Shown here one piece after another: positions 1-6,750 of a stretch of 64,000 nucleotides of DNA. The first letter of the stretch is position 1, and every line of letters starts with the position of its first letter. The notes beneath the pieces are model-generated. The model searched no databases. It saw only the letters and a program-made list of their open reading frames with translations, and had not been told where the DNA came from. The translations under genes were made by a program, and so were the position numbers. This DNA is from Williamsoniiplasma luminosum (GTDB lineage: Bacteria > Bacillota_I > Bacilli_A > Mycoplasmatales > Mycoplasmataceae), in assembly GCF_002803985.1 (NCBI RefSeq), contig NZ_CP024963.1:620001-684000 (forward strand). The letters run 5' to 3'.

Positions 1-75
1 ACGAGCTATCAAATAACCATCATTGGGGGTATAATCAAAAAAAATTGAACAACCTTTTTTTTGACATTTATTCAT
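1..75 (-). CDS. Small cysteine-containing protein, 3' part outside window
   Basis: The frame opens with ATG at 75 and runs off the left edge without a stop (25 codons seen). It begins MNKCQKKGCS, giving a CxxxxC pair like the zinc-knuckle starts of several neighbours. It starts 4 bases after the stop of the preceding gene in the same leftward operon. Function cannot be assigned. Confidence 0.5.
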   Translation of the reverse strand, partial: MNKCQKKGCSIFFDYTPNDGYLIAR

Positions 76-78
76 AAA

Positions 79-297
79 TTATTTAACCTCCACGCAGTCA
101 TCTTCAATAGGATCAATTTTACATTCACATGCTCAAAAGGATTCACTTTCAAATTGATTATTTGGATTATTTAAATTTTTAAACATAAAGCCTGTATTGT
201 TATGACATAAAGGACAATGTAATATTATGACATCTGTATTTCTTTCAAATATATATAAATATTCTTGATATTTTTTTTGGAATTGTTTTACTTTCAT
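79..297 (-). CDS. Small putative zinc-binding protein (72 aa)
   Basis: A 72-residue protein starting MKVKQFQKKYQ. It holds a CPLC pair near residue 29 and a CEC cluster near residue 56, followed by an acidic C-terminus; four cysteines arranged this way suggest one small metal-binding ribbon. TGA is read as Trp once. It sits between the P-loop ATPase gene (303-641) and the gene that leaves the window. No family recognised. Confidence 0.6.
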
Positions 298-302
298 AAT
301 TT

Positions 303-641
303 TTACTCTTTTTCTTGTTTTACTAAATAAATTTTTTCAATCGGTAAATTTAATATTTCATTTTCAAATGAAAGAGTTCTACCAAATGGATGAGTAGGAA
401 TTGTGTCCAGTGAATCTATTATTAAAATAATTGGCTTTGCTGATCTATTTGAATTAACTAACAATGTTAATTCTAAAAAGTCATGTGTTATTGTTGCTGT
501 TTTATTAATGACGTGATATTCATTCTCGGCATCATAAATAATTATTTTGTGTTTAGTTGACACAATATTTTTAAGTTCATTCACCATTCAACTTGTTTTT
601 CCAACTCCTGATCGACCAGTAACATAAATGGTGTCATTCAT
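303..641 (-). CDS. Small P-loop NTPase, HerA/FtsK/Zot-like (112 aa)
   Basis: The start at 641 is upstream of an in-frame TGA (Trp) and brings in the Walker A motif GRSGVGKTS at about residues 9-17. It is followed by IIIYDAENEY, which resembles the D..E segment after strand 2 of HerA/FtsK/VirD4 pumps, and by a hydrophobic Walker B-like strand PIILIIDSLD near residue 85. At 112 residues it is much shorter than cellular FtsK and nearer in size to small virus assembly or packaging ATPases (Zot/pI type). The packaging or DNA-translocation role is inference from fold motifs and from the small-ORF operon around it; an AAA-type chaperone of unknown use cannot be excluded. Confidence 0.6.
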
Positions 642-654
642 TTTGTTTCTTTGT

Positions 655-903
655 TTATAAGTTATAGTTAAATTTTTGTTCATTTTCTAACTCCTTTAAT
701 TTTTTCTTGAGCAATTTTAAATTTTCTTTTTCGTCCAAAATAACTGCTTGCCAGTGTTTAATTTCCATTTCAACAAGAATGGCACCCACTACTTCTCCAT
801 TTCTGTATAAATACTCAGCATGTTCTTCGTCGTGCGCAATTTTTCGCTTAGAACCACATATTTTTTCTTTAATAATTTTCATTTGTTGATGGTTGGTTTC
901 CAT
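655..903 (-). CDS. Small coiled-coil protein (82 aa)
   Basis: An 82-residue charged protein starting METNHQQMKIIK. The C-terminal half (about residues 45-80) is rich in Lys, Glu and Leu with heptad-like spacing, so a coiled coil is likely. The ribosome binding site GGAGAT lies just before the ATG at 903. It is part of the leftward operon; no family recognised. Confidence 0.6.
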   Translation of the reverse strand: METNHQQMKIIKEKICGSKRKIAHDEEHAEYLYRNGEVVGAILVEMEIKHWQAVILDEKENLKLLKKKLKELENEQKFNYNL

Positions 904-920
904 TTACTATCTCCTTTTCT

Positions 921-1268
921 TTATTCATTTACTAGTTCTAGATCGTATCAATACAAGGAATCACCTTGTTTAAAATAATCTTCTAATACAAAGTTGTTCA
1001 CATCGGACAACATTTGTCTTTTTGGATATTCCCAAAAGTCCGATTCATTTCCTTTAGTGCGGAGTAGTTCACTTAAATATTGCCCTATTTCAAATGTATT
1101 CATTTTAGTTTGTTTTAATTTCACAATCAAAGTTTCTTGAGTTTCAATATTTAACAATCTAACTTTAGTTCAATCTTTAAAACCATAATCTTTCTTTCTA
1201 ATTTCAAAGTTTTTGATTCCCTCTTTAACATATTGAAAAAAGTTATCTTGTATTTTTAATTCGTTCAT
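921..1268 (-). CDS. Hypothetical protein (115 aa)
   Basis: Starting at 1268 (MNELKIQDNFFQ) gives a 115-residue protein; two TGA codons are read as Trp, which is why only part of it is open under the standard code. It is mixed alpha/beta in character with no membrane segment and no motif I recognise. GGAAAC-type ribosome binding sequence precedes the ATG. Same operon as its neighbours, 13 bases from the next upstream stop. Confidence 0.6.
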
Positions 1269-1281
1269 AATTTGTTTCCTT

Positions 1282-1773
1282 CTAATTACTTTCTTTATTT
1301 TCGGATGACTCGTTGAGTGTTTTAGTTAAGTCATCAACCTCGTCAATTTCCTTTGGTTTGGCATGTTCTGGGTCCATGCAAGGTTCGTAACCTTCCCAAC
1401 AATTCTCATCGTCACAAATGTCCTCATCGTCATCTTGTCTCATCGGGCAAGGGTCTAAGTCGCAAAAGTCTTCACAAAACTCCTCGTCATGCCCAACGCA
1501 TGCTTCTTCATCTCCGCAATCTCTTCGGCAATAAGTAAATTCCTCATCGTCTTGGTAATTTGCCTCTGCTTCTCGGGTCATTTTATCAATGTTATGAGAC
1601 TTGAGACAGGAGGTTAAGGCATAGTCAATTTTGTTAAAGGCCTTTTTGTAATCGTTAAACTTAAAAAAGTTAAGTCCTGTTAGTAAAAGTTCTTCAACCA
1701 ATTGTTGTTCTAAGAAATCAATTTGGTCTTGGTTCTTAGGTCTTCTTGGTCCTGGTTTGTATTTGTTTTGCAT
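1282..1773 (-). CDS. Acidic cysteine-rich protein (163 aa)
   Basis: The ATG at 1773 is preferred over the GTG at 1779 because the GGAG ribosome binding site is 7 bases before the ATG but only one base before the GTG. Residues 1-75 form an ordinary basic/helical domain; from about residue 80 there are about ten cysteines (CRRDC, CEDFCDLDPC, CDDENC) set in runs of Asp and Glu. This could be a metal-binding or DNA-mimic-like acidic domain; both are guesses. No family recognised. Confidence 0.6.
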   Translation of the reverse strand: MQNKYKPGPRRPKNQDQIDFLEQQLVEELLLTGLNFFKFNDYKKAFNKIDYALTSCLKSHNIDKMTREAEANYQDDEEFTYCRRDCGDEEACVGHDEEFCEDFCDLDPCPMRQDDDEDICDDENCWEGYEPCMDPEHAKPKEIDEVDDLTKTLNESSENKESN

Positions 1774-1836
1774 AGTCACGCTCCTTTTCTCGGTGTTACT
1801 TAATGTTTTTTATTACTTTTTTTCTTTTTGGTTTGT

Positions 1837-1998
1837 TTAATTTTCTAATTCATCTTCTTCTAATTCATCTTCTTCATCATCACAATTGCAGTAGCAACTT
1901 TCGTCTAAAGAAATACCGTAGTCAGGTTCAATAATCAGATTACATTCACCGCAAACGACAAGGTCGATTTCTTCGTATACAATTTTTTCTCTTTCCAT
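1837..1998 (-). CDS. Small acidic zinc-ribbon protein (53 aa)
   Basis: The ATG at 1998 is chosen because an AAAGAGAT ribosome binding site precedes it and because a longer start at 2043 would overlap the upstream gene. The protein has VCGEC and CYCNC cysteine pairs and ends in an acidic repeat (DEEDEL then EEDELEN), encoded by a short tandem DNA repeat at about 1840-1875. Probably one zinc ribbon; partner unknown. Confidence 0.55.
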   Translation of the reverse strand: MEREKIVYEEIDLVVCGECNLIIEPDYGISLDESCYCNCDDEEDELEEDELEN

Positions 1999-2014
1999 AA
2001 TTTTTATCTCTTTT

Positions 2015-2359
2015 CTATTTTTTTTGTTCATTTTTCTCGTCAATTAAAGACAATATATAATCTTTGTTTCATTCAACTTTTTTACCATCAAGGGCTTTAC
2101 CTTTAACGAAAGAATTGGGATCTTTTTTAACAGCTGATTTAACTGCTGAATCATCAGGAAAGGAAAATTTTACCAATTCCAGTGTTATTGATTCGTTATT
2201 GCTTTTGTGTTTTTTTGGTAATTTTTCATTGATTAAAGCTTTTATTGCTTTTGTTGAGCTTGGTTGCTTTGTCATATATATTAATAGCTCTAATTGCTTA
2301 GCAAAATCTTGTTTTTGTTGTGCAATTTCAAACTTAAAAACTAATCGTGTTTTAAACAT
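2015..2359 (-). CDS. Hypothetical basic protein (114 aa)
   Basis: A 114-residue, lysine-rich protein starting MFKTRLVFKFEI; one TGA is read as Trp near the C-terminus. AAGGAAAAAAAT precedes the ATG. It has no cysteine pairs or membrane segments, unlike most of its neighbours. The first 30 residues look like a beta strand followed by an amphipathic helix. No family recognised. Confidence 0.6.
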
Positions 2360-2371
2360 ATTTTTTTCCTT

Positions 2372-2602
2372 CTAATTACTTTCTTTGTTTTCGTCGGTAA
2401 TTTCTTGATTTAATTTTTGTAATTCTTTTCCTTTTTCTTCATATAATTTTTCCATTGCGATTATTTGTGCCCTATGTTCTTTACCCCCACTGTATCAAAG
2501 TGTTGGAGTATCATTTTTTGTTAATCACTTTTTGATTTCTTTTCTTTCAGCTCTTAATTCTTTTGCTAAACCTATATTATTGTTTATTAAACTATTTCAC
2601 AT
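2372..2602 (-). CDS. Small coiled-coil protein (76 aa)
   Basis: A 76-residue protein starting MWNSLINNNIGL. Its second codon is TGA (Trp), so under the standard code it would vanish. Residues 50-76 are charged and helical. Its start overlaps the end of the zinc-knuckle gene 2592-2759 by 11 bases, and its AAAGGAG ribosome binding site lies inside that gene, which indicates translational coupling. Confidence 0.55.
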
Positions 2603-2759
2603 TATTTAACTCCTTTCAAAAATGTTGTTCGCCTTTTTCGTAGCACTCACCACAAATATATTGGGACTTGCTTGAGTAAGCCTTAACAACTATTACTTGT
2701 GCTTTGTTTGTTTTACATACCGCACATTTTTGTTTAGATAGTGTGTAATATTTACTCAT
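2592..2759 (-). CDS. Small zinc-ribbon protein (55 aa)
   Basis: A 55-residue protein starting MSKYYTLSKQK with two CxxC pairs, CAVC near residue 12 and CGEC near residue 36, the classic spacing of a treble-clef or zinc-ribbon module. Its ATG overlaps the previous stop by 8 bases (ATGAGTAA), so it is translationally coupled. Confidence 0.6.
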
Positions 2760-2988
2760 TTTCTTGCTCCTGTACTAAGTTATTAATAATGTGAGACACA
2801 TTATTTCAAACTTCTTTAATAACACTTGGGTCGTGAGAATAACACACAAACTCAATAGTTTGTTTTGGTAGTTCGGTAATAATTAGATCTGCTACAAGTC
2901 CTTGGTTTTCGTCATACACCTTAGATATTTTGTATGTTCCAAAAAAATCTTTTTTTAATCTTGGTTTTTCTGCTTTATATTTGTTCAT
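2752..2988 (-). CDS. Hypothetical protein (78 aa)
   Basis: A 78-residue protein starting MNKYKAEKPRLK, with one TGA (Trp). AGGAGAAACT precedes the ATG at 2988. It looks like a small mixed alpha/beta fold; no family recognised. It overlaps the next gene by 8 bases. Confidence 0.6.
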
Positions 2989-2999
2989 AGTTTCTCCTA

Positions 3000-3479
3000 C
3001 TAATCATTTCCCATACCACTACCATACTGACCATCATTTTCGTCAAAGTCAGCACAATCGTCACAATCACAATTTGGGTTATCTTCTTCGTGAGGTATTT
3101 CGTCCTCATCCTCATCCTCGGCCTCACACCAATGTTTGATATATCTTTTGCCTTCTTCACCTGCAATTTCTAATTTGTTTTCGCACTCGTCACAATCAAA
3201 TAATTCATTTTTGTTGCTCCCAAAGTAATCGTATGCACAATATAAACTACAAAAACCTATTTTTACTTGGTGTTCTGGTTTCTCGCACTCTCAACAAGTG
3301 ATTGTGGTTTCTAATGTTGCACTACCGCCATAGATTGCATCACAATCTGCTTCGCACTCATTTTCAGCATATTTTTCTGTGACGTCAAAATCACAGTCGT
3401 CGATTGGTGTTGTTGTTAATTCACCTTCGATTTCGGTCATTACACCATTTTGTAAGACTTTAATTTCTACTTTTTTCAT
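3000..3479 (-). CDS. Acidic cysteine-rich protein (159 aa)
   Basis: Starts MKKVEIKVLQNG at 3479 behind AGGAGA. It contains about 12 cysteines in pairs (CEADC, CWEC, CDEC, CDCDDC), an aromatic Gly-Phe-Cys segment resembling a treble clef at about residues 85-100, and long Asp/Glu runs toward the C-terminus. The composition matches the protein at 1282-1773, so the two may be distant paralogs. Function unknown; metal binding is likely from the cysteine pattern. Confidence 0.6.
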
Positions 3480-3613
3480 TTTATTTCTCCTAAACATACA
3501 TCGCATAAATGTAGTCATACTTGATTTATAACTTCATTTTTTGAACACCTAACACACATACGTTTTTCTCAAACAAAGTTAGGGTCGTTTCGGTTAATTT
3601 CTCACTGATCCAT
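3467..3613 (-). CDS. Small zinc-ribbon protein (48 aa)
   Basis: A 48-residue protein (three TGA codons read as Trp) starting MDQWEINRND. Two pairs, CVRC and CDVC, spaced about 20 residues apart form a zinc ribbon. It overlaps the start of the next gene by 13 bases and supplies that gene's ribosome binding site. Confidence 0.55.
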
Positions 3614-3627
3614 TTTCCTAATCTCCT

Positions 3628-3801
3628 TTAACTATTGAGTGTTATATATGCTTGGTGATCACAATGTTCATTTTCACATTTATAATTTGAACCTGTTTTA
3701 TATCACAACGGGTGTCTGCCTGTGCTTTTTAATTCCAAACCACAAACTCCACATAATAGTCTATATTCTGGTGGCATATCACCTTTTGGGTATTTTTCCA
3801 T
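3628..3801 (-). CDS. Small zinc-ribbon protein (57 aa)
   Basis: A 57-residue protein starting MEKYPKGDMPPEYR behind GGAGAGAATTAAT. It has CGVC near residue 17 and CENEHC near residue 44, the spacing of a zinc ribbon of the kind found in many phage and mobile-element small proteins. No family recognised. Confidence 0.6.
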
Positions 3802-3802
3802 A

Positions 3803-3946
3803 TTAATTCTCTCCAATCTTATAATTTGTAATTATTAATTCTTTGCCAAGCTTAACAGAACATTTTTTTGTGTTAGAGCTAGTATATTTTCAAGTGGCTT
3901 TATGTTTTAAAATTTTAAATTCATAGAATTTACTATCAAATTTCAT
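3803..3946 (-). CDS. Small protein of duplicated module (47 aa)
   Basis: A 47-residue basic protein starting MKFDSKFYEFKILK. It follows the two-segment membrane protein 3956-4312 by 9 bases. Its first codons lie in a 25-bp stretch that recurs exactly at 4780-4804, where it begins a 15-codon remnant frame after the larger paralogous membrane protein. Confidence 0.5.
3911..3935. repeat. 25-bp direct repeat, copy 1 (copy 2 at 4780-4804)
   Basis: The same 25 bases, starting AATTTTAAATTCATAG, occur at 3911-3935 and at 4780-4804. In both places they encode the start of a small protein (M..xSKFYEFKI) on the minus strand directly after, or inside the end of, a PLPE-type membrane protein gene. This marks duplication of a two-gene module. 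Confidence 0.85.
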
Positions 3947-3955
3947 TGGGATGAA

Positions 3956-4312
3956 TTAATGCCGAGGTGAATATAATTTTCTTGTATCTTGAGTAATATA
4001 GTTAATTTCCTCCCAAAGTTTGTAAGCTCCAATTGCAGTCCCAACACTAACCCCTATAAAAGCTATTAATACAAGCAAAGGCTCAACTATCATTTTTCAA
4101 TCCCCAGATTCGGATTGATTGGATTTCTTTAATGTTACAAAGCAAGAAGTATTTCTAATAAAAACTAGAAAAATAATTAATCCTAAAATTCCAGATATAA
4201 TTGATAAAGCAAGAAGTGCTCCTGATGGTAACAAAGAAGTTGGATCAACTGAAATTCAATTTTCAGGTAATGGGACAACTTGTTCTCCTATGTTTGTTAA
4301 TAAAATATTCAT
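3956..4312 (-). CDS. Two-span membrane protein, paralog of 4740-5294 (118 aa)
   Basis: A 118-residue protein starting MNILLTNIGEQVVPLPE. The N-terminus matches that of the 184-residue protein at 4740-5294 (MNNLLTNIGEHVCPLPE). Hydrophobic stretches at about residues 28-48 and 72-90 predict two membrane spans. There is no signal-peptide cleavage site. The position between tiny genes of a mobile-element-like operon suggests a virion or membrane-assembly role, which is inference. Confidence 0.6.
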
Positions 4313-4704
4313 TATTTTGTTTCCTTTGGTTCTTTTGGTTTTACTTCTCAATTTATTGGATCTAAATAATTCAATTTATAGTAATGAGTTTCACAGTCAT
4401 AATAGAATTTTCAACTACGAATATATTGTTCTTCATCATCCATAAGTCGTTTTAAAATATTTGGATGATAATCTTCAAGAATTATTAAATAATCTTGAAT
4501 GTGTTTTAATAAGTGTTCTTCTCCAGCTGAGTCATTAATTTCCATTTCATGACAAATTCCACAAATTCATTCTGGAATTCCTGTCATTCCAGAACGTGGA
4601 TTTTTCATATATCAAAGTGCTTTTTTGGCATTTCAATAGTTATCAATGCAAAAATGAATTGCAGACATTCCTTTAAGTGTTATTGTGATATTTATATTTG
4701 ACAT
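4312..4704 (-). CDS. Hypothetical protein (130 aa)
   Basis: A 130-residue soluble protein starting MSNINITITLKG, with several TGA-Trp codons and an ICGIC cysteine pair near residue 48. Its stop overlaps the ATG of the next membrane protein by one base (TAATG), so the two are translationally coupled. A GGGGG stretch precedes the start. No family recognised. Confidence 0.6.
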
Positions 4705-4739
4705 GTGTATGCCCCCTTAGTTTTGTAATGTTTATAGTT

Positions 4740-5294
4740 CTATTTGGTGATTAATGAACCAATAGCATTAATACATCCGAATTTTAAATTCATAGAATTT
4801 ACTAGCGAGTCTCATTGTAAATTTGTAATTCCAAGTTGAGTGTAATTTTCTTGTAATCAAGTATTAAAATGAATTTCACCAAACAATGTTTGATTTGTAA
4901 CTAACCATGTGTCAAATTTTGAAGTAAAAATATAACTTAAATTACCTCAGCCAACTCCGATTAAAATTGCTGCAATAATTGACATAATGAATCCAAACAG
5001 CAAAATGAAACAATCTAATGATAAAACAGTCGTTTCTTCAATTTCTTTTGAATATATTTTTTTAAAAGAAACGTCTTTTTGATACATTAATGGATGTGCC
5101 TTTTGATATCGATATTCTAGTCAAGACTCTAGAAGCATGTATAAAAAATATAAAATAACAGCTCCAATTATTAATAAAGCAAATCCCATTAAAATAAAAC
5201 CCGCTAATGTTAATTCACCAAAAGGTCAAGTTTTAATTGAACCTTCCGGTAATGGACAAACGTGTTCTCCAATATTTGTTAATAAATTATTCAT
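4740..5294 (-). CDS. Two-span membrane protein with PLPE N-terminus (184 aa)
   Basis: A 184-residue protein starting MNNLLTNIGEHVCPLPE, with membrane spans at about residues 30-52 and 100-122 and a hydrophilic stretch between them. Six TGA codons are Trp. It is the larger of two paralogs in this operon (the other is 3956-4312). The size, the two spans and the small-ORF context resemble membrane/coat-type proteins of filamentous mollicute viruses, but I cannot prove homology. AGGGGAAATT precedes the ATG. Confidence 0.6.
4768..4815 (-). pseudogene. Remnant of duplicated small gene (15 codons)
   Basis: The frame reads MRLASKFYEFKI then stops at 4768. It matches the first 12 codons of the gene at 3803-3946 and lies out of frame within the 3' end of 4740-5294. 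It looks like the truncated second copy of the small gene after module duplication. Confidence 0.45.
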
Positions 5295-5355
5295 TATTTA
5301 ATTTCCCCTTTATCATTTCGATATATTCAAATTCATGTAGAAAGTGTATTTTTAA

Positions 5356-5481
5356 TTACACTTTTGCATATTTTTCTAAGACCTTTAAAGTTTGTAACAT
5401 TTCCCTTTCAAGTTTTTCAATTTCCTTGTTGGTCTTAACTATTTCAACATTTAAAGCTGTTAGATAATCAATTCTTTTCAT
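5356..5481 (-). CDS. Small coiled-coil protein, first gene of leftward operon (41 aa)
   Basis: A 41-residue protein starting MKRIDYLTALNV, nearly all charged helix with heptad spacing. A strong GAGGAGA ribosome binding site precedes the ATG at 5481. It is the first protein gene after the GC-rich structured region 5518-5938 in the leftward direction, so that region would be its leader or an RNA gene just upstream. Confidence 0.55.
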   Translation of the reverse strand: MKRIDYLTALNVEIVKTNKEIEKLEREMLQTLKVLEKYAKV

Positions 5482-5517
5482 AACATTTCTCCTCATTTAT
5501 TACTTAATACATATCTT

Positions 5518-5938
5518 CAGGTTCACGAGTATTCTGCTTTTTGACGCAGTTTGCACCTTGTTGATGCAAACTGCGTTAGAAATAAATCTTCAGTTTACAC
5601 TGAGTACTGTTCCGTCCGCTATCATCAGTTTTTAAACTCAGACCCCCCTTGTTCCAAGTTAACTAGCTTATGTTAAAATGGAGATTGATGTTGCAAATGG
5701 TCTATCCATAAGTTGATCAAATCAACTTATCTACCTTGTACTTGCTATGTACAACGTGTCTAACTAGCAAAGTTAAACGCCCCTACATTTTGTTTTAATA
5801 ACTAGTTATGTAGACACTAACTGTTCACGGTCACAGTCACCGAAGATTTGTTTCGCCGCTCTCGCATGTCGCATAAGGTATCTTGCCCCGATCTGTACTT
5901 TTGTAAGACCCATTCAGTTAAATATTGTGTTCAACCTG
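5518..5938 (-). ncRNA. Candidate large structured RNA (about 420 nt) at head of mobile-element operon
   Basis: My hand count gives about 39% G+C over 5521-5940, far above the surrounding intergenic DNA, and no frame is open. Complementary segments: 12 bp at 5544-5555/5565-5576; 9 bp at 5708-5716/5722-5730; 6 bp at 5736-5741/5749-5754; a bulged 12-bp helix 5756-5767 with 5802-5808 and 5813-5817; a long-range 8 bp at 5584-5591/5842-5849; and a 6-bp closing pair 5518-5523/5933-5938. Nested local and long-range helices with one closing helix suggest a folded RNA rather than a simple terminator. Minus strand is preferred because the operon downstream runs that way. It does not show the conserved cores of RNase P RNA or tmRNA. 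Alternatives: a hairpin-rich replication or packaging origin, or a member of a known large phage-associated RNA class (GOLLD, ROOL) that I cannot recognise by eye. Confidence 0.45.
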
Positions 5939-5982
5939 TTAATATGTATTTTTCATTACACTTATATGAAGTTATGTTTGTT

Positions 5983-6028
5983 AAAAAAGACTACTCAATA
6001 ATTTAAATATTCATTAAAGTAGTCTTTT
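5983..6028. terminator. Bidirectional terminator-like hairpin
   Basis: An 11-bp stem pairs 5985-5995 with 6018-6028 around a 22-base AT-rich loop. A run of six T follows on the minus strand and four T on the plus strand. It separates the leftward mobile-element block from rpsO. Confidence 0.55.
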
Positions 6029-6094
6029 ATTTCTGACACGTTTTTACAAAGAAAGTGCACAGAAAATTTAAACATAGACATCACTATCACCCAA

Positions 6095-6119
6095 TAAAAA
6101 AAGTAGTTTCACAACTACT
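6095..6119 (-). terminator. Minus-strand terminator-like hairpin
   Basis: A 7-bp stem (6102-6108 with 6113-6119) is followed on the minus strand by seven T. It shares an AGTAGT core with the hairpin at 5983-6028. No minus-strand gene lies immediately to its right, so what it would terminate is unclear. Confidence 0.4.
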
Positions 6120-6188
6120 CTTATAAATTTCATGATTTTCTTAAACTCCCAAAATTTAGAAAAAATAATCAGATTTTTAGGGGAATTA

Positions 6189-6197
6189 TGCTATTAT
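6189..6197 (+). promoter_or_regulatory. Extended -10 promoter for rpsO
   Basis: TGCTATTAT fits an extended -10 (TGnTATAAT). It lies about 87 bases before the rpsO start, leaving a leader in which ribosomal-protein feedback could act. No clear -35 box is seen. Confidence 0.45.
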
Positions 6198-6283
6198 ATA
6201 AAAGATGATTATTTACCTGAGTTTTAATTCTACCCTAGAATATTACTTAGATAAATGTTTTAAATCACAAGAAAAGGGGAAAC

Positions 6284-6550
6284 ATGGTTTCAAAAGAAAG
6301 AAAAGCTGAGTTAATTAAAGAATTTGGTGGAAATGAAAAAAATACTGGTTTAGCAGAAGTGCAAATCGCGATTTTAACAGAAGACATTAAAAACATGACT
6401 CAACATTTACAAGCACATACAAAAGATGTTCCAACTCGTCGAACATTATTAAAAAAAGTTGCTCAACGTCGTCATTTATTAGAATTCTTAACTAAAGAAG
6501 ATGTTAATCGTTATAAAAACGTTATTGAAAAACTAGGAATTAGAAAATAA
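6284..6550 (+). CDS. rpsO: 30S ribosomal protein S15
   Basis: An 88-residue protein, the normal S15 length. It carries the family hallmarks: the Gly-rich FGGNEKNTG region near residues 14-22, the helix with IAILTEDI, the TRRTLLKKVAQRRHLLEFL helix, and a C-terminal YKNVIEKLGIRK. S15 binds 16S rRNA early in small-subunit assembly. AAAGGGGAAAC precedes the ATG at 6284. It stands alone, followed at once by tRNA-Gly. Confidence 0.97.
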   Translation: MVSKERKAELIKEFGGNEKNTGLAEVQIAILTEDIKNMTQHLQAHTKDVPTRRTLLKKVAQRRHLLEFLTKEDVNRYKNVIEKLGIRK

Positions 6551-6554
6551 AAAC

Positions 6555-6583
6555 TTGACACTTTATAAATAATTCTTTATTAT
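6555..6583 (+). promoter_or_regulatory. Promoter of tRNA-Gly
   Basis: TTGACA at 6555-6560 and TATTAT at 6578-6583 are separated by 17 bases, an almost consensus sigma-70-type promoter. Transcription would start about 8 bases before the tRNA. Confidence 0.8.
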
Positions 6584-6598
6584 TTATAAAGTAATCAT

Positions 6599-6672
6599 GC
6601 AGGTGTAGTTTAATGGTAGAACTTCAGCCTTCCAAGCTGACTGTGAGGGTTCGATTCCCTTCACCTGCTCCA
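6599..6672 (+). tRNA. tRNA-Gly (anticodon UCC), CCA encoded
   Basis: The sequence folds as a standard cloverleaf: acceptor GCAGGTG pairs with CACCTGC, the T arm contains GGTTCGATTCC, the anticodon loop CTTCCAA holds TCC, and CCA ends at 6672. In mollicutes a single tRNA-Gly(UCC) can read all four GGN codons. Confidence 0.95.
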
Positions 6673-6686
6673 TTATAAAAAAAGAT

Positions 6687-6710
6687 AAATACCATCAAGG
6701 TATTTTTTTA
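6687..6710 (+). terminator. Terminator after tRNA-Gly
   Basis: Stem AAATACC/GGTATTT (6687-6693 with 6699-6705) with a 5-base loop is followed by a T run. Confidence 0.75.
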
Positions 6711-6750
6711 TTTAAAAAAATAATAAAATTAATCAATAAGAAGAGGTTTT

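Noticed and set aside
2064-4445. Plus-strand frames (such as 2064-2375, 2930-3139, 4119-4445) as genes
   Set aside because: They lie opposite convincing leftward genes with ribosome binding sites and zinc-ribbon or membrane features, and have no supporting start signals.
5518-5938. tmRNA, RNase P RNA or rRNA fragment
   Set aside because: I looked on both strands for the tRNA-like ends and tag frame of tmRNA, the GAGGAAAGTCC core of RNase P RNA and conserved 16S/23S blocks; none is present.
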